A DNA stretch of 64,000 nt from Azolla caroliniana (GCA_043228905.1 JBHGNT010000014.1:7192001-7256000); one strand, 5' to 3'; numbered from the stretch's first letter, positions 43,832 to 54,758 are shown. The notes: a model not told the origin generated them from the sequence alone. Numbers and translations are program-made.

Positions 43832-44492
43832 TGTCGCGTTACTACGCGCGTGCGTGGAGAAACGAGGCGGGACCACCGGGGTCTTGAACCAAAGAGCAGG
43901 TGATAAAAGGGGAAAGAGAAAGAGAGAGACGCTCGGTTACGTATGAGCAAAGAAACACAGGGACACGGCCCTGTCAACGAAGAAGACACGAGTGGACACA
44001 GAGACAGAGAGACACAAATGTTTGTATATTAATGAATGACAAATACACAACAGAGCACGCGAGCGGTTACAACCGAACAGGCCGACGAACAGATGCCGAT
44101 GCCTGCTCGTCTGCGCACGAAAGGGGATAGGATGGAGGTGCTACCGGAAGCACACGGGCGTTCCTCGAAGTAGCGCGAGCCTCCCGAAAACCTGCAGAGA
44201 AGAGCGATGGAGAACGAACAGAGGAGAAGCGTCCGGTTTCGGTCCGACAACACTTCCTCCTCTTCTCAAAAAAAAAAAAAATCCTCCCTGTGTCCCCGTG
44301 TCTCCCTATCTATTATAGCTTCAAGAGGGGAGCCGTTTCCCTCATTAACTTCCTACCTACCGAATCTAACTACCTAGGATATACCTTTGTACCCCATTCT
44401 CTATTATATACATTAAAGGGCGCGCACGCGTGAAGAGCGGGTTCACGCGCGCTATGCACCGATTACGCTAAGGGACGGTTTTCTTCACGACA
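43832..44492 (-). repeat. G8 5' LTR
   Basis: 661 bp; pairs with 37449-38107 with about 25-30 differences, so the insertion is older than C3. Confidence 0.92.
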
Positions 44493-44631
44493 CCGGTCAC
44501 TATTTTCTTTTTCTTTTTCTTTTAATAATATTTATTATTAGTAGTAGATAGTAATATAAAACAAAACTAATGTTTTGTTTCTTTAGTAATTATTACCCTT
44601 GCATTATTTCTTTAAAAGGGTTGTAAAAAAT
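44493..44631 (+). repeat. C1 3' LTR, middle piece
   Basis: AT-rich continuation of the C1 LTR between G8 and C2. It begins with CCGG (target site of G8) and ends with AGGGT (target site of C2). No coding signal. Confidence 0.65.
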
Positions 44632-45049
44632 AACGTGCGGAAGCAAGTATGAAGATCGAACAGAAGGAAGAAAACTCAGGTTTAATGGAGAGCTTGAGCT
44701 TACGCAGTGTACGCGGGAGAGACAGAGAGAGTGAGAGAGAGCACAAGAACTATATTCAAAACCAAATACTCAATCTCTACTCACCACACTCCATACATAT
44801 GTGTGTTCAATGAACACTTTTATACAAGTCCTAGAAGGACTGACAGAAGTACTGACAGTACTTCAATGCTCATTAAGAGCTCCTTCACTAACTCCCAAAT
44901 ATATTCCTCACGGAATATCTTTCCTAACGGCCCGTTTACGCACCGGTCTGCGTATTGGTTTACGCATTCGGCCTAACCGATCGGTCCCAACCGATCCGGT
45001 CCTCGGCTTCTTCAGCCGATCCGACCAATGTTGAGCTTGTCTCTCAACA
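44632..45049 (-). repeat. C2 3' LTR
   Basis: Sense start TGTTGAGAGACAAGCTCAAC, with TATAAAAGTG followed by GTGTTCATTGAACAC. A long palindromic AGTACTGTCAGTACT block lies upstream of TATA. The polypurine tract TTGAGGGGGAG lies next to it at about 45050-45061. Confidence 0.92.
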
Positions 45050-45235
45050 CTCCCCCTCAAGCTCAACTTGAGGCTCTTCGGGATCTTTGGGCTCACAGCT
45101 CCGGTTCCTGCTGGCTTCACGCCTCGCTCGCGCTCCACGACCTGTTCGACTCCGCGCGCTTCGACCCTTCCGGTCGGCTTGTCTACTCATGTGGCCCTTA
45201 TCAGCTCTTCTGTTGTTGCGGTGTTGACGCTTCTC
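45050..45235 (-). other. C2 3' untranslated part with polypurine tract
   Basis: A short stretch after the extended pol frame. It ends (sense) in TTGAGGGGGAG at the LTR, the likely functional plus-strand primer. Confidence 0.7.
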
Positions 45236-45584
45236 CTACCGCCTTTTCTTCCGCTTGGGCCTCGGTTGATTCAGCGTATCTAAATCAAACATCCGAACCG
45301 ACTCGGCTACCTCCGATCGGTTTTCGCTCTCGTCCGAGTTGGCTGTCTCCAACTTGTCTTCGGTCTTCTCGCCCTCGATGGCGTCATCTTCCCCATGCGT
45401 GGTTGGCTTCGGCTCTCTCCTTCGGCTGCTCCCCTTCTGTCTGCTTCCGGACTTTTCTGCAGGTCTGCCCTCGGTTTCTTCAGCCGATCCAAAGTCGAAC
45501 TCGACAACCGAGTCAATTGACTCGGTGTCGCGGTCTCCACTCCTTTCCTGCTGCCTTGCTTGGTCGTTCGGGACTGTTCTCCCC
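45236..45584 (-). CDS. C2 pol C-terminal extension
   Basis: With C3 removed, the C2 RNase H frame runs on from HLDVPNLRG directly into GRTVPNDQARQQERSGDRDT, SIDSVVEFDFGSAEETEGRP, an Arg/Lys/Ser-rich middle (GSRQKGSSRRREPKP), an acidic part and the end LNQPRPKRKKRR, about 117 residues. The basic end looks like a nuclear import signal. Copia pol normally stops at the LRG/polypurine position, so this extra segment is odd. No domain is recognised. Confidence 0.6.
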
Positions 45585-46243
45585 TGTTGAAAAACAGTGC
45601 TCGGCCACAACCGAGGAATGGGATCAACTCACAGAAAACAGGAAATAGAAAATGCACAAAACAATAGAGAGAAAGGTACACTGGATGTTTTACGTGGAAA
45701 ACCCTAAATGGGAAAAACCACGGGAGTCCTCAAACTCCAACTATCACTATGAACAGGGATGTACACTGGTGAAGCTACAAGGCAACAACCTTGAGCTCAC
45801 TGTCTTCGCCACAGGCGGCGGTAATACACAGAGGCAACGACCTCTTCGTCTCTCACTCTCTCTCTCGGCTGCTCTCACTTCTCATGAAAAATGAGCAACA
45901 ACAAAAAACTGTTTGCCCTAAGTCATATTTATACATATATGACTTTCGGGCTATTTACAAATATAGCCTCAAGGGCTCTTAGCAAACATATTCACAAGTA
46001 TGTCCCCGCATCCGAATCTCTCTCCGGGTACATTCGTCATCCGGCTCCGTAACCGGGGTCTTCAGCATCCGGCTCCGTAACCGGGGTCTTCATCATCCGG
46101 ATCCGTATCCGGGTACTCTTCATCCGGCTCCGTAACCGGGGTCTTCATCATCCGGATCTGTAACCGGGGTCTTCATCATCCGGATCTGTAACCGGGGTCT
46201 TCATCACTCGAACATCCCATCCGGAGGGACCGAAATCCCAACA
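45585..46243 (-). repeat. C3 3' LTR
   Basis: Sense start TGTTGGGATTTCGGTCCC, end CACTGTTTTTCAACA. The only difference I see from the 5' LTR is G/A at 45839 / 50619. Confidence 0.95.
46036..46205 (-). promoter_or_regulatory. C3 U3 tandem repeats
   Basis: Six to seven units of about 25-30 bp with the core CCGGNTCCGTAACCGGGGTC, near the 5' end of U3. The same array is at 50816-50985. Such U3 repeats act as enhancers in some copia elements (for example Tnt1); that role here is inference. Confidence 0.7.
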
Positions 46244-46253
46244 AACTCCCCCT

Positions 46254-49200
46254 TCACTTCGGCATGGGATGTCTCTCCAACCCGATCCTCTTCCGGCATG
46301 CTTCCAGCTTGTCGGGTGTGAGCACCTTGGTCAGCATATCCGACCCGTTCTCGTCCGTGTGAATCTTCGTCAGCACGAACTCCTTGTCTTCTATCCTTTC
46401 CCGGATCCAGTGGTATCTACGCTGGATGTGTTTTGTCCGGGAATGGTAGGCCGCGTTCTTTGCAAGGTGGATGGCACTCTGACTATCGCAGTAGAGTCGA
46501 TACTCCTCCTGCCGGATCCCGAGCTCTCTAATGAAGTCCTTCATCCATATTATTTCCTTGCCGGCTTCAACAGCTGCCATGTACTCCGCCTCCGTGGTTG
46601 ACAACGCAACCGTCTTCTGCAGCCTCGACTGCCACGAAACGGCTCCCCCTGCATAGGTCATCACATACCCTGATGTGGACCGGCTGGTATCTGCATCAGC
46701 CGACATATCCGAATCGGTGAAGCCGTCGAGTTCGGGCTTACCGGAGCCGAATCGGAGGCACACGTTTGCCGTGCCCTTCAGGTATCGGAGTATCCACTTG
46801 ACCGCGTTCCAATGCTCTTTGCCGGGATTGCTCATGTACCGGCTCACCACTCCGACTGCGTATCCAATGTCTGGTCTTGTACACACCATTGCGTACATCA
46901 AGCTTCCGACAGCAGAGGCATATGGTACTTTCATCATGTCCTCTTTCTCAGCCTTTGTCCTGGGGCTTTGCTTGCTGGACAGCTTGCAGTTTGCCGGGAG
47001 GGTTGATCCGACCGGTCTTGCTTCCGACATGTTGAACCGTTGAAGCACCTTTGTCACGTACTTCTCCTGTGACAGCCACAACTGCTTCTTGCTCCGGTCC
47101 CGGATGATGTGCATCCCTAGTATTTGTCTCGCCGGACCCAAGTCCTTCATTGAGAAGGTTCGGTGAAGAGCCTTCTTCAGCATCCGTATCTTGACCTGGT
47201 CCCGTCCGACGATCAACATGTCGTCCACGTACAGGAGGAGTATTAGAGAGTCTCCTCCTTCGAACTTCTTCACAAACACGCAGTGGTCAGACTGCGTTTT
47301 GTGGTACCCTTCGTCGGTCATGAAGGAGTCGAACTTCCGGTACCATTGCCGGGGAGCCTGCTTCAGTCCGTAAAGGCTCTTCTTCAACCGGCATACCAGG
47401 TGCTCCTTCCCTTTCTTCTCGAATCCTTCCGGTTGCTGCATGTAGATCTCTTCATCGAGGTCACCGTGAAGGAATGCCGTCTTCACGTCCATCTGTTCTA
47501 CCTCGAGGTCCATGCTTGCCGCTATGCTCAGCACCGTCCGGATGGAGGTCATCTTTACTACCGGGGCAAATATCTCGTCGAAGTCGACGCCCTTCTTTTG
47601 CTGAAACCCCTTCACCACGATCCTGGCTTTGTATCTCGGGGGGTTTCCGGCATCTCCCGGTTTCAGCTTGAACACCCACTTGTTTCGAAGTGCCCGCTTT
47701 CCTTTCGGCAACTCCACAAGTTCATATGTGTGATTCTCATGCAGGGAATCCATCTCGTCCTGCATGGCACTCAACCACCTGCGGCTCTGGGTGTCATGTT
47801 TTGCTTCTTCAAAACTTTCCGGCTCCCCCTCGTCTGTTAGCAGCACGTGCTCTGGTTCCGGAAATCTCCGGGGGGCCCTTCTCTCTCTTAGAGGATATCT
47901 CCGTTCGGGAGCTTCGGTAACCGGTTCTTCCGATTCTTCTTCTTCATCCGAATCCATTTCGGGATCGGGGCCGGTTCCGGTATCATTTTCATCTTCTTCT
48001 TCGGCCGGTTCTGTTTCTTCACCGTCTTCGGCCGGATCCTCGAGTGCTAACCGGTCCCTTGCCGGTCGGGACTGCTCCTCGTAGAGTTTATCCTCACCGG
48101 TCGACTTGGAGCTCTTCATCTTCTTCTCCGACTCCCAGTCGGCGAGTGTCTTGTCCTCCATGAAGATGATATCTCGACTCCTGAATATCTTCTTGTCGAC
48201 CGGGTCCCATACTCGGTAGCCGAACTCGTCGTCACCGTAACCGAGGAATATGCATGGCCGGGTCTTTGGATCTAGCTTTCCTCTCCGGTCCTTTGCCACA
48301 TGCACGTATGCGAGACACCCGAACACCTTCAGATGCCGGTAGGATACTTCCCTACCGGTCCACACTCTCTGCGGCGTGTCTCCGTCCAAAGGTACTGAGG
48401 GTGATCTGTTTATCACGTATGTCGCCGTCGACATCGCCTCAGCCCAAAACCCCTTGGGTAATTTCGCATGCGCCAGCATACTCCGGACCCTCTCCATTAT
48501 GGTCCGGTTCATCCTCTCGGCCAGCCCGTTCAGTTCCGGCGTCTTCGGCACAGTAAACTCGAGCCGGATTCCCTTCGAGCGACAGTACTCCTGGAACTGC
48601 CCCCGGTATTCCCCTCCGTTATCCGCTCGTATCACTTTCAGCTTCTTGCCGGATTCCCTTTCCACTCTCGCGTGGAGTTCTTTGAAGACGGACAACACTT
48701 GGTCCTTTGTCTTCAACGGTGCCGTCCACAGCTTCCGGCTGTGGTCATCAATGAATGTTACGAAGTACTGGGCTCCGCCATGTGACTTCGTTTCTACCTG
48801 ACACACATCAGTGTGCACCAGCTCCAATGGTGCGCTACGTCTCGTCGGTGGCCTTGAGTGGAAGGAGGTCCGGTTTTGCTTACCGGCCAGGCAGTCGGTG
48901 CACTTCTCCAGGTGCACATGCTTCACTGGAATAAGGTTGTCTTCTGCAAGCCTCTTCATCCCCTTCTCACTCATGTGGCACAGTCTCTTGTGCCACAGCT
49001 CACCGGCAGTGTCGGCTGCCACGTTCAGCTCCTCCGGACAGAGCCGGGAATTCATCAGGTACAGGGTGTTGACCTTCCGGGCCCGAGCCACTATCAGGCT
49101 CCCTTTGCTGAACTTCATGACACCGTTCCGGATGCTACCCGTGTAGCCTTCATCGTCTAGTCTCCCGGCCGAAATCAGGTTCAATCGAACCTCCGGAACG

Positions 49201-50333
49201 TGTCGAACATCCTTCAGCAGCATCTTGCATCCGGTTGATGTCATCAACCACACGTCTCCTATGCCGGCAATCCGGCATGTACCTTCATTTCCCATCCGGA
49301 CAAAGCCGTGCTCACCGGCTGTGTAGGATGAGAAGTATTTCTTCTCCGGGGTCAGGTGGAACGACGCTCCGGAATCGACCACCCAGGTCATCTCTACGCC
49401 GGCAAGGTTCAGCTCCCTCTCTTCGGTAATGAGCATTATCTCTTCTTCACTTGCCGCGAGTGCCGTCGTTCCTTTCCGGTCCTGCCCTCGCCGATCCGAA
49501 CCTCTCCGGTCCGTCGCTCCCCGGTATGCACCGTTTCTCTCCGGTGACTTCTTCGAATCGGTGTCGTCGGCTCCGTTGTCCTTTCGGTAATGCCGACAAT
49601 TCTTCCGGAAGTGCCCCGGCTTCCCACAGTGGAAGCATGTGGGCCTTCCTCTTGACTGCGACCGGGTCCCCGACTTCTCTCGTCTTTGCGGACTCCGGTG
49701 CCATTGTCTTCCCCGATCCGATTCGGTAAGCAGCGCCTTCGAGTCGGAGACCGGTTCTTTATCTCTCCGACGCGCTTCTTCGTTCAAAATACTTGTCTTT
49801 ACCGTTTGTAGGGACAAGTTATCTTCCGTGCAGGAGGTGCTGAGAGTCACCACCAAGTTCTCCCAGCTTTCCGGCAATGTACACATCAGGATGATGGCTT
49901 GCATTGCATCCTCCAACGGGAACTTGATCGCCGCAAGCTGGTTCACGAATCCCATGAACGTGCTTACGTGTTCCACCATACTCTCGCCGTCCCAGTACTT
50001 GAGGTTCACTATCTTCCTCATCAGGGAGGTCCGGTTCAACGCATTCTTCCTCTCGTAGAGGCCCGACAGCTTCTTCCACATCTCATATGCGTTGGTGTCG
50101 TTCGCCACATGTTGTAGGACGCTTACATCGACATATTGTCGGATCGTCGCTACGGCTTTCCAATTCAGGAGCTTCCACTCCGACTCAAGTACCCCCTTGG
50201 GTATTTCCGACCTGTCGATCGGTTCATACAGGTCCCGAACAATGAGCAGATCCTCCATCTTTATCTTCCAGTCGGCGTAGTTCTGCGCGTTCAGCACCAT
50301 CATGCCCGGAGGCCCACTACCGCCGCCTTCCAT
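46254..50333 (-). CDS. C3 gag-pol polyprotein
   Basis: ATG at 50333 (MEGGGSGPP), 1359 residues, one frame. Gag: UBN2-type capsid at residues 14-190 (NAQNYADWKIKMEDLL) and CCHC knuckle CFHCGKPGHFRKNC at 233-246. Protease: VVDSGASFHLTP, catalytic Asp 320. GAG-pre-integrase zinc region LWHKRLCHM...CTDC at 447-481. Integrase core: Asp 509 (VHTDV), Asp 571 (RADNGGEY), Glu 606 (NGLAERMNRT). An acidic linker (750-810) follows. RT: 870-1120 with LLLYVDDML at 1033-1040. RNase H: about 1210-1340 (FTDSDMSADADTSRSTSGY, ALSTTEAEYMAA). The length is normal for Ty1/copia and all catalytic residues seen are present. Translation as one polyprotein is assumed. Its lineage looks Tork-like; C1 is a decayed relative. 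Frames upstream of this ATG continue into the LTR from non-ATG codons and are not used. Confidence 0.96.
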   Translation of the reverse strand: MEGGGSGPPGMMVLNAQNYADWKIKMEDLLIVRDLYEPIDRSEIPKGVLESEWKLLNWKAVATIRQYVDVSVLQHVANDTNAYEMWKKLSGLYERKNALNRTSLMRKIVNLKYWDGESMVEHVSTFMGFVNQLAAIKFPLEDAMQAIILMCTLPESWENLVVTLSTSCTEDNLSLQTVKTSILNEEARRRDKEPVSDSKALLTESDRGRQWHRSPQRREKSGTRSQSRGRPTCFHCGKPGHFRKNCRHYRKDNGADDTDSKKSPERNGAYRGATDRRGSDRRGQDRKGTTALAASEEEIMLITEERELNLAGVEMTWVVDSGASFHLTPEKKYFSSYTAGEHGFVRMGNEGTCRIAGIGDVWLMTSTGCKMLLKDVRHVPEVRLNLISAGRLDDEGYTGSIRNGVMKFSKGSLIVARARKVNTLYLMNSRLCPEELNVAADTAGELWHKRLCHMSEKGMKRLAEDNLIPVKHVHLEKCTDCLAGKQNRTSFHSRPPTRRSAPLELVHTDVCQVETKSHGGAQYFVTFIDDHSRKLWTAPLKTKDQVLSVFKELHARVERESGKKLKVIRADNGGEYRGQFQEYCRSKGIRLEFTVPKTPELNGLAERMNRTIMERVRSMLAHAKLPKGFWAEAMSTATYVINRSPSVPLDGDTPQRVWTGREVSYRHLKVFGCLAYVHVAKDRRGKLDPKTRPCIFLGYGDDEFGYRVWDPVDKKIFRSRDIIFMEDKTLADWESEKKMKSSKSTGEDKLYEEQSRPARDRLALEDPAEDGEETEPAEEEDENDTGTGPDPEMDSDEEEESEEPVTEAPERRYPLRERRAPRRFPEPEHVLLTDEGEPESFEEAKHDTQSRRWLSAMQDEMDSLHENHTYELVELPKGKRALRNKWVFKLKPGDAGNPPRYKARIVVKGFQQKKGVDFDEIFAPVVKMTSIRTVLSIAASMDLEVEQMDVKTAFLHGDLDEEIYMQQPEGFEKKGKEHLVCRLKKSLYGLKQAPRQWYRKFDSFMTDEGYHKTQSDHCVFVKKFEGGDSLILLLYVDDMLIVGRDQVKIRMLKKALHRTFSMKDLGPARQILGMHIIRDRSKKQLWLSQEKYVTKVLQRFNMSEARPVGSTLPANCKLSSKQSPRTKAEKEDMMKVPYASAVGSLMYAMVCTRPDIGYAVGVVSRYMSNPGKEHWNAVKWILRYLKGTANVCLRFGSGKPELDGFTDSDMSADADTSRSTSGYVMTYAGGAVSWQSRLQKTVALSTTEAEYMAAVEAGKEIIWMKDFIRELGIRQEEYRLYCDSQSAIHLAKNAAYHSRTKHIQRRYHWIRERIEDKEFVLTKIHTDENGSDMLTKVLTPDKLEACRKRIGLERHPMPK

Positions 50334-50349
50334 TTTCTGTGTTACCGTC

Positions 50350-50363
50350 GCTCTGATACCAAT
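50350..50363 (-). other. C3 primer binding site
   Basis: TGGTATCAGAGC on the minus strand, just inside the 5' LTR: the classical initiator tRNA-Met site. Confidence 0.9.
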
Positions 50364-50364
50364 T

Positions 50365-51023
50365 TGTTGAAAAACAGTGCTCGGCCACAACCGAGGAATG
50401 GGATCAACTCACAGAAAACAGGAAATAGAAAATGCACAAAACAATAGAGAGAAAGGTACACTGGATGTTTTACGTGGAAAACCCTAAATGGGAAAAACCA
50501 CGGGAGTCCTCAAACTCCAACTATCACTATGAACAGGGATGTACACTGGTGAAGCTACAAGGCAACAACCTTGAGCTCACTGTCTTCGCCACAGGCGGCG
50601 GTAATACACAAAGGCAACGACCTCTTCGTCTCTCACTCTCTCTCTCGGCTGCTCTCACTTCTCATGAAAAATGAGCAACAACAAAAAACTGTTTGCCCTA
50701 AGTCATATTTATACATATATGACTTTCGGGCTATTTACAAATATAGCCTCAAGGGCTCTTAGCAAACATATTCACAAGTATGTCCCCGCATCCGAATCTC
50801 TCTCCGGGTACATTCGTCATCCGGCTCCGTAACCGGGGTCTTCAGCATCCGGCTCCGTAACCGGGGTCTTCATCATCCGGATCCGTATCCGGGTACTCTT
50901 CATCCGGCTCCGTAACCGGGGTCTTCATCATCCGGATCTGTAACCGGGGTCTTCATCATCCGGATCTGTAACCGGGGTCTTCATCACTCGAACATCCCAT
51001 CCGGAGGGACCGAAATCCCAACA
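50365..51023 (-). repeat. C3 5' LTR
   Basis: 659 bp. TATAAATATGAC on the minus strand near 50706-50716 is the likely TATA box and lies in a palindrome (AGTCATAT...ATATGACT). Confidence 0.95.
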
Positions 51024-52506
51024 TCCCCCTCAAGTTTGGCACGTCGAGGTGACGCAATCCGAGCGCACCTGAGAATTGCCGCAAACCAAGAGGCTTGGTG
51101 AAGATGTCGGCAGTTTGCCGATCCGTCGGAACGTACTGAAGTTCGACTTCACCGGAAAGGACACGCTCACGGACGAAATGGTAGTGCACCTCAATGTGCT
51201 TGGTTCGTGCGTGGAAAACGGGGTTTTTCGCGAGCTGGACGCTGCTAAGGTTGTCGCAGTAGATCGTCGTCGGATCTGACACCTCCTCTTGCAGGTCCTT
51301 AAGTAGCCACTTCAACCATATGGCTTCGCATGTCGCGACAGCCGCTCCTCGGTACTCAGCTTCGGTGCTCGACAGTGCAACTGTCGGCTGCTTCTTACTG
51401 CTCCACACGATTGCGGCACTCCCAAGGGAGAACGCGTATCCGGACGTGGATCGGCAATCGGCGGCGTTGCCAACCCAATCAGCATTGGTGTAGCCGACTA
51501 ACTGCACGGTTGCACCGGTCCAATATAGCAGTCCCCGGTCCTTAGTGTTGTTGACATACCGAAGTATGCGTTGCACACATTGAAGGTGCTCCTCGGTAGG
51601 TCACGCCATGAACTGATTGATCACTCTGACCGGATAACTGAGGTCGGGTCGGGTGATGGTCAAGTATATGAGGCTTCCAACAATTTGTCGGAACCTCGTC
51701 GGGTCACATACCTTTCTCGTATCGGGACGAAGCTTGACGGTTCTGTCCAGAGGAGTCGAGACGGACTTACAGTCGACCATCCCGAATTTGAAGAGCATAC
51801 TCAGCACGTAATGACGTTGGTTGATCAATATGCCTTCGGGGGTACGGATCACTTCGATCCCGAGGAAGTAATGAAGGTCCCCCAGATCCTTCATGTCGAA
51901 CGATGCCGCAAGCTGGAGCTTCACGCGGTCGATTTCACCTAGGTCGGCGTTGGTGATGACCAAGTCATCAACATATAGTAAAATACTAACCGGTCCGAGT
52001 CGACCTTTCCGGATGAACAGGGAAGAGTCCGATTTTGACGTGACGAAGCCCATCCAACGCAGTTGTTGCGTGATCTTCGCGTTCCAGGCACGCGGGGCTT
52101 GCTTTAGTCCGTAAAGGAACTTCTTCAGTCGGCATACTGCTGAGGAGTTCGTTCCGGAGTGAAATCCGGGGGGTTGTACCATGTACACCTGTTCCTCAAG
52201 GTCACCTTGCAGGAACGCATTCTTTACATCCATCTGATGTAAGTGCCACCCTTTCACCGCAGCTACTGCGAGCAAAACACGGACGGTCGTCATTTTCACG
52301 ACCGGCGCAAACGTCTCATCGTAGTCGATGCCGTGTTTCTGCGCGTAGCCCTTTGCCACTAGCCGAGCCTTGTACCGGTTGACCGAGCCATCGGTGTTGT
52401 ACTTGACCTTGTACACCCACCTACACCCGATCAGTTTTACCCCTCTTGGTGTGTCAACCAGGTCCCAGGTCTCGTTCTCCGCCAATGCGTGCATCTCTTC
52501 CTCCAT
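51024..52506 (-). pseudogene. C2 reverse transcriptase and RNase H
   Basis: RT frame 52506-51601: MEEEMHALAENETWDLVDTP, KARLVAKGYAQKHGIDYDET, QMDVKNAFLQGDLEEQVYM, VSILLYVDDLVITNAD (active site near 51960), LGIEVIRTPEGILINQRHYV. A stop near 51601 precedes the RNase H frame from 51576: QRILRYVNNTKDRGLLYW, VGYTNADWVGNAADCRSTSG, VALSSTEAEYRGAAVATCEA, DNLSSVQLAKNPVFHARTKH, and HLDVPNLRG at the C3 junction. The RNase H keeps its Asp and Glu positions. The single stop is at a position usually coding. Otherwise the pol is well preserved. Confidence 0.9.
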
Positions 52507-54758
52507 CGCGGCACGCCAATTCGCGTTTTACCCGCTTCTGCATAGCTCTCCGGCTCACGCACTTCCGCTACACGAGTCATGTACGCATAATGATGCGCCA
52601 TGTACTCGTTGTATCCGAACCGCAAAACAGGATTCTTCTAGCGGGTAGATCGGCGTAATCTCACATTAGCCGATGTCGAGGCCTTCTCGGTTGACGCGGA
52701 CTTCACCTTTAAAGACCCGTCACCGGTTCCCTCGGAGTCGGACTCGCGTTGGTCTGACTCGTTCCCATCCGTGCCGGAATCCGACACCTTCTTCTTCCCT
52801 TTCTCTTTGCGCATAAGCCGTCTCCTCGGCTTCCTGCGCGGGAAATGCACGGCCGAGTCTCCACTACTCGCCAGCTCTTAATCGGACTGATCGTACCCAC
52901 TCAGTCATCCAGTTGGTCCACTTAAACGGAGTGAAATCGGACTCTCTTCGCGGGTCTCGATTTCGGGCCCATCCGGAGGCATCTCGGCCTCGCTGACCTC
53001 ATCATCAGAGCTCGGATTGGAGTCGGGCTTCGGAGTCGGGGGCTGGTACCAGGACGTGGACTCGTCAAACACGACGTCGCGGCTAACACGCGCTTGTTTG
53101 GTGCGAGGGTTATAGCACTTATAACCCTTCTGCTCGTCCGAGTAACCGACCAAGATGCATTTCTCGGCCTTTGCGTCCAACTTCCTCCTTTTCTCCTTCG
53201 GTACATGCACATACGCAATACTACCGAACACCCTCAAGTGTCGCAAGTTCAGCTTCGTTCCGAAATATAGCTCGTGCCCCGACACTTTCTCTCCGATCCG
53301 GTTCTGGATGTATACTACGGTCCTTACCGCCTCGGCCCAGTAGAACTTGGGCAAGCTCTTCTCCTCCAGCATTGCCCGTGCCGCTTCCACAACTAACCGA
53401 TTCTTCCTCTCAGCCACGCCGTTCTGCTCTGGCGTGTATCTACAACTGAATTCGCGCCGAATTCCCATTTGTTGTAGATAACCGTTGAATTGACTAGAAA
53501 AGTACTCTTTCCCGCAATCCAACCGCAGGCACTTGATCTTTCGTCCCGTTTCCGTTTCCACGAACCCTTTGAGGTCCCGGAAACAGTCGAAAACTTCGCT
53601 CTTCCTCTCAATGAGGTAGATCCACGTGTGCCGCGTGTGGTCGTCGATGAAGGAGACGAAATATCGGCTCCCGCCAAGACTAACGTTTTGTGCCAGCCCC
53701 CATACATCGGAGTGTATAAGGTCGAGCTTGTTCCGTCTCCGGTTTCGCTCGTTGGGGAAAGGAAGTCGGTGTTGCTTCCCGAGCTGGCAGGCTTCACAAA
53801 TTTGTGCCTTTCGGCCACTAAATTTGGGCAATCCGAACACCACTTGTTTCGATTGCAGGTCTTGAAGCCGCTGGTAGTTGACGTGGCCTATCCGCTTGTG
53901 CCACAAGTCGATGTCCGACTCGGATTTTTGTTCCTTCGCGAACATTGCAGTGCTGCCGTCAATGGAGTCGAGGATGAACATCCTCCCGTCTCTGCGCCCT
54001 TGCGCAATCACACGGCCTTCTTCCTCAATGAAGCACCCGAGGTGTGTAAACCGAACCTCCATCCCTTGGTCGACGATCTGTCCGACCGAGACCAAGCTCT
54101 TCGTGATTGTCGGAACGTGCAGTACGTTCATGAGTTTCCCTTTCTGCCCGACATGGCTAAGGAAAACTTCTCCGACATTCGCGATCGGATGCGGAGTGTC
54201 GTCTCCAGTTGCGACTACTCCAAGTTGTATCGGTTTTTCAAGGTACGAGAACCACTCCTTATGGTTCGTCATGTGGTTTGACGCGCCGGAGTCTACGTAC
54301 CACACCTCGTCCGATCTCGAGGTGCTCCGTTTCATTGAGTTTGCTTCGTGTCTCGTCACGAAGGCAGACCCTTCTCCGGCTCTCCCGGAGTCTTCGGCGT
54401 AGTGCGATCGCTGCTGATTTCCCTTGTCGGTATGTCCGGAACCGGTTCTCTTTGAATCGGCGCGATTCTTCCAGCACTCACTTTCCCTGTGGCCTTTCTT
54501 GCCACAGTACCAGCACTCCCCGATGGCCTTCCCTTGCCGGTTCTCATCGCTTCGACTCCCCCTGTTTCCAGAGGGTCCGGAGTTGCTGTCAGCATCACTT
54601 CGGTGCCTTCTTCCTTGATCTCGTCGGCCGCCTCCATTGCGCGCCAACTCGCCTCGTCCTCCACGTCCACGGGGCCTATCTCCCTCCGTGTACAACATTC
54701 TGCTGTCGGTGTGCGTGCTTGTCGACGCACCCGCGTGGTTCTCCTCTACCAGGAGCAT
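52507..54758 (-). pseudogene. C2 nucleocapsid-protease-integrase
   Basis: A 617-codon open frame (54758-52905): CCHC knuckle CWYCGKKGHRESEC, protease VWYVDSGASNHMTNHKEW, pre-integrase LWHKRIGHVNYQRLQDL...CEACQLGK, integrase core with HSDVWG (Asp), RLDCGKEYFSSQF (Asp kept, but CGK in place of NGG), and QNGVAERKNR (Glu). It then runs into a linker rich in Ser/Asp/Glu with stops at 52905 and 52638 before RT. It cuts the polyprotein and inserts cDNA in the family. The altered residues next to the second catalytic Asp are unusual. Confidence 0.88.

Larger units (their letters stand above)
37449..44492 (-). mobile_element. G8: full-length Ty3/gypsy element
   Basis: 7.0 kb with LTRs of 659 and 661 bp (roughly 96% identical by eye) bounded by TGTCG...CGACA. 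The flanks share 4 bp, CCGG, directly adjacent at both ends; 5 bp do not match. Minus-strand order: LTR, primer site, gag with CCHC, DHG protease, RT, RNase H, integrase, LTR. A single frame covers most of it with a few stops and two frame changes. It lies in the C1 3' LTR. Confidence 0.92.
45585..51023 (-). mobile_element. C3: intact young Ty1/copia element
   Basis: 5439 bp, LTRs of 659 bp each with one difference noticed by eye, and a perfect 5-bp target duplication TCCCC (45580-45584 and 51024-51028). Primer site TGGTATCAGAGC and polypurine tract GAAGGGGGAGTT are both present. One uninterrupted 1359-codon gag-pol. By all visible criteria it could be active. It lies in the C2 pol 3' end. 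Confidence 0.96.
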
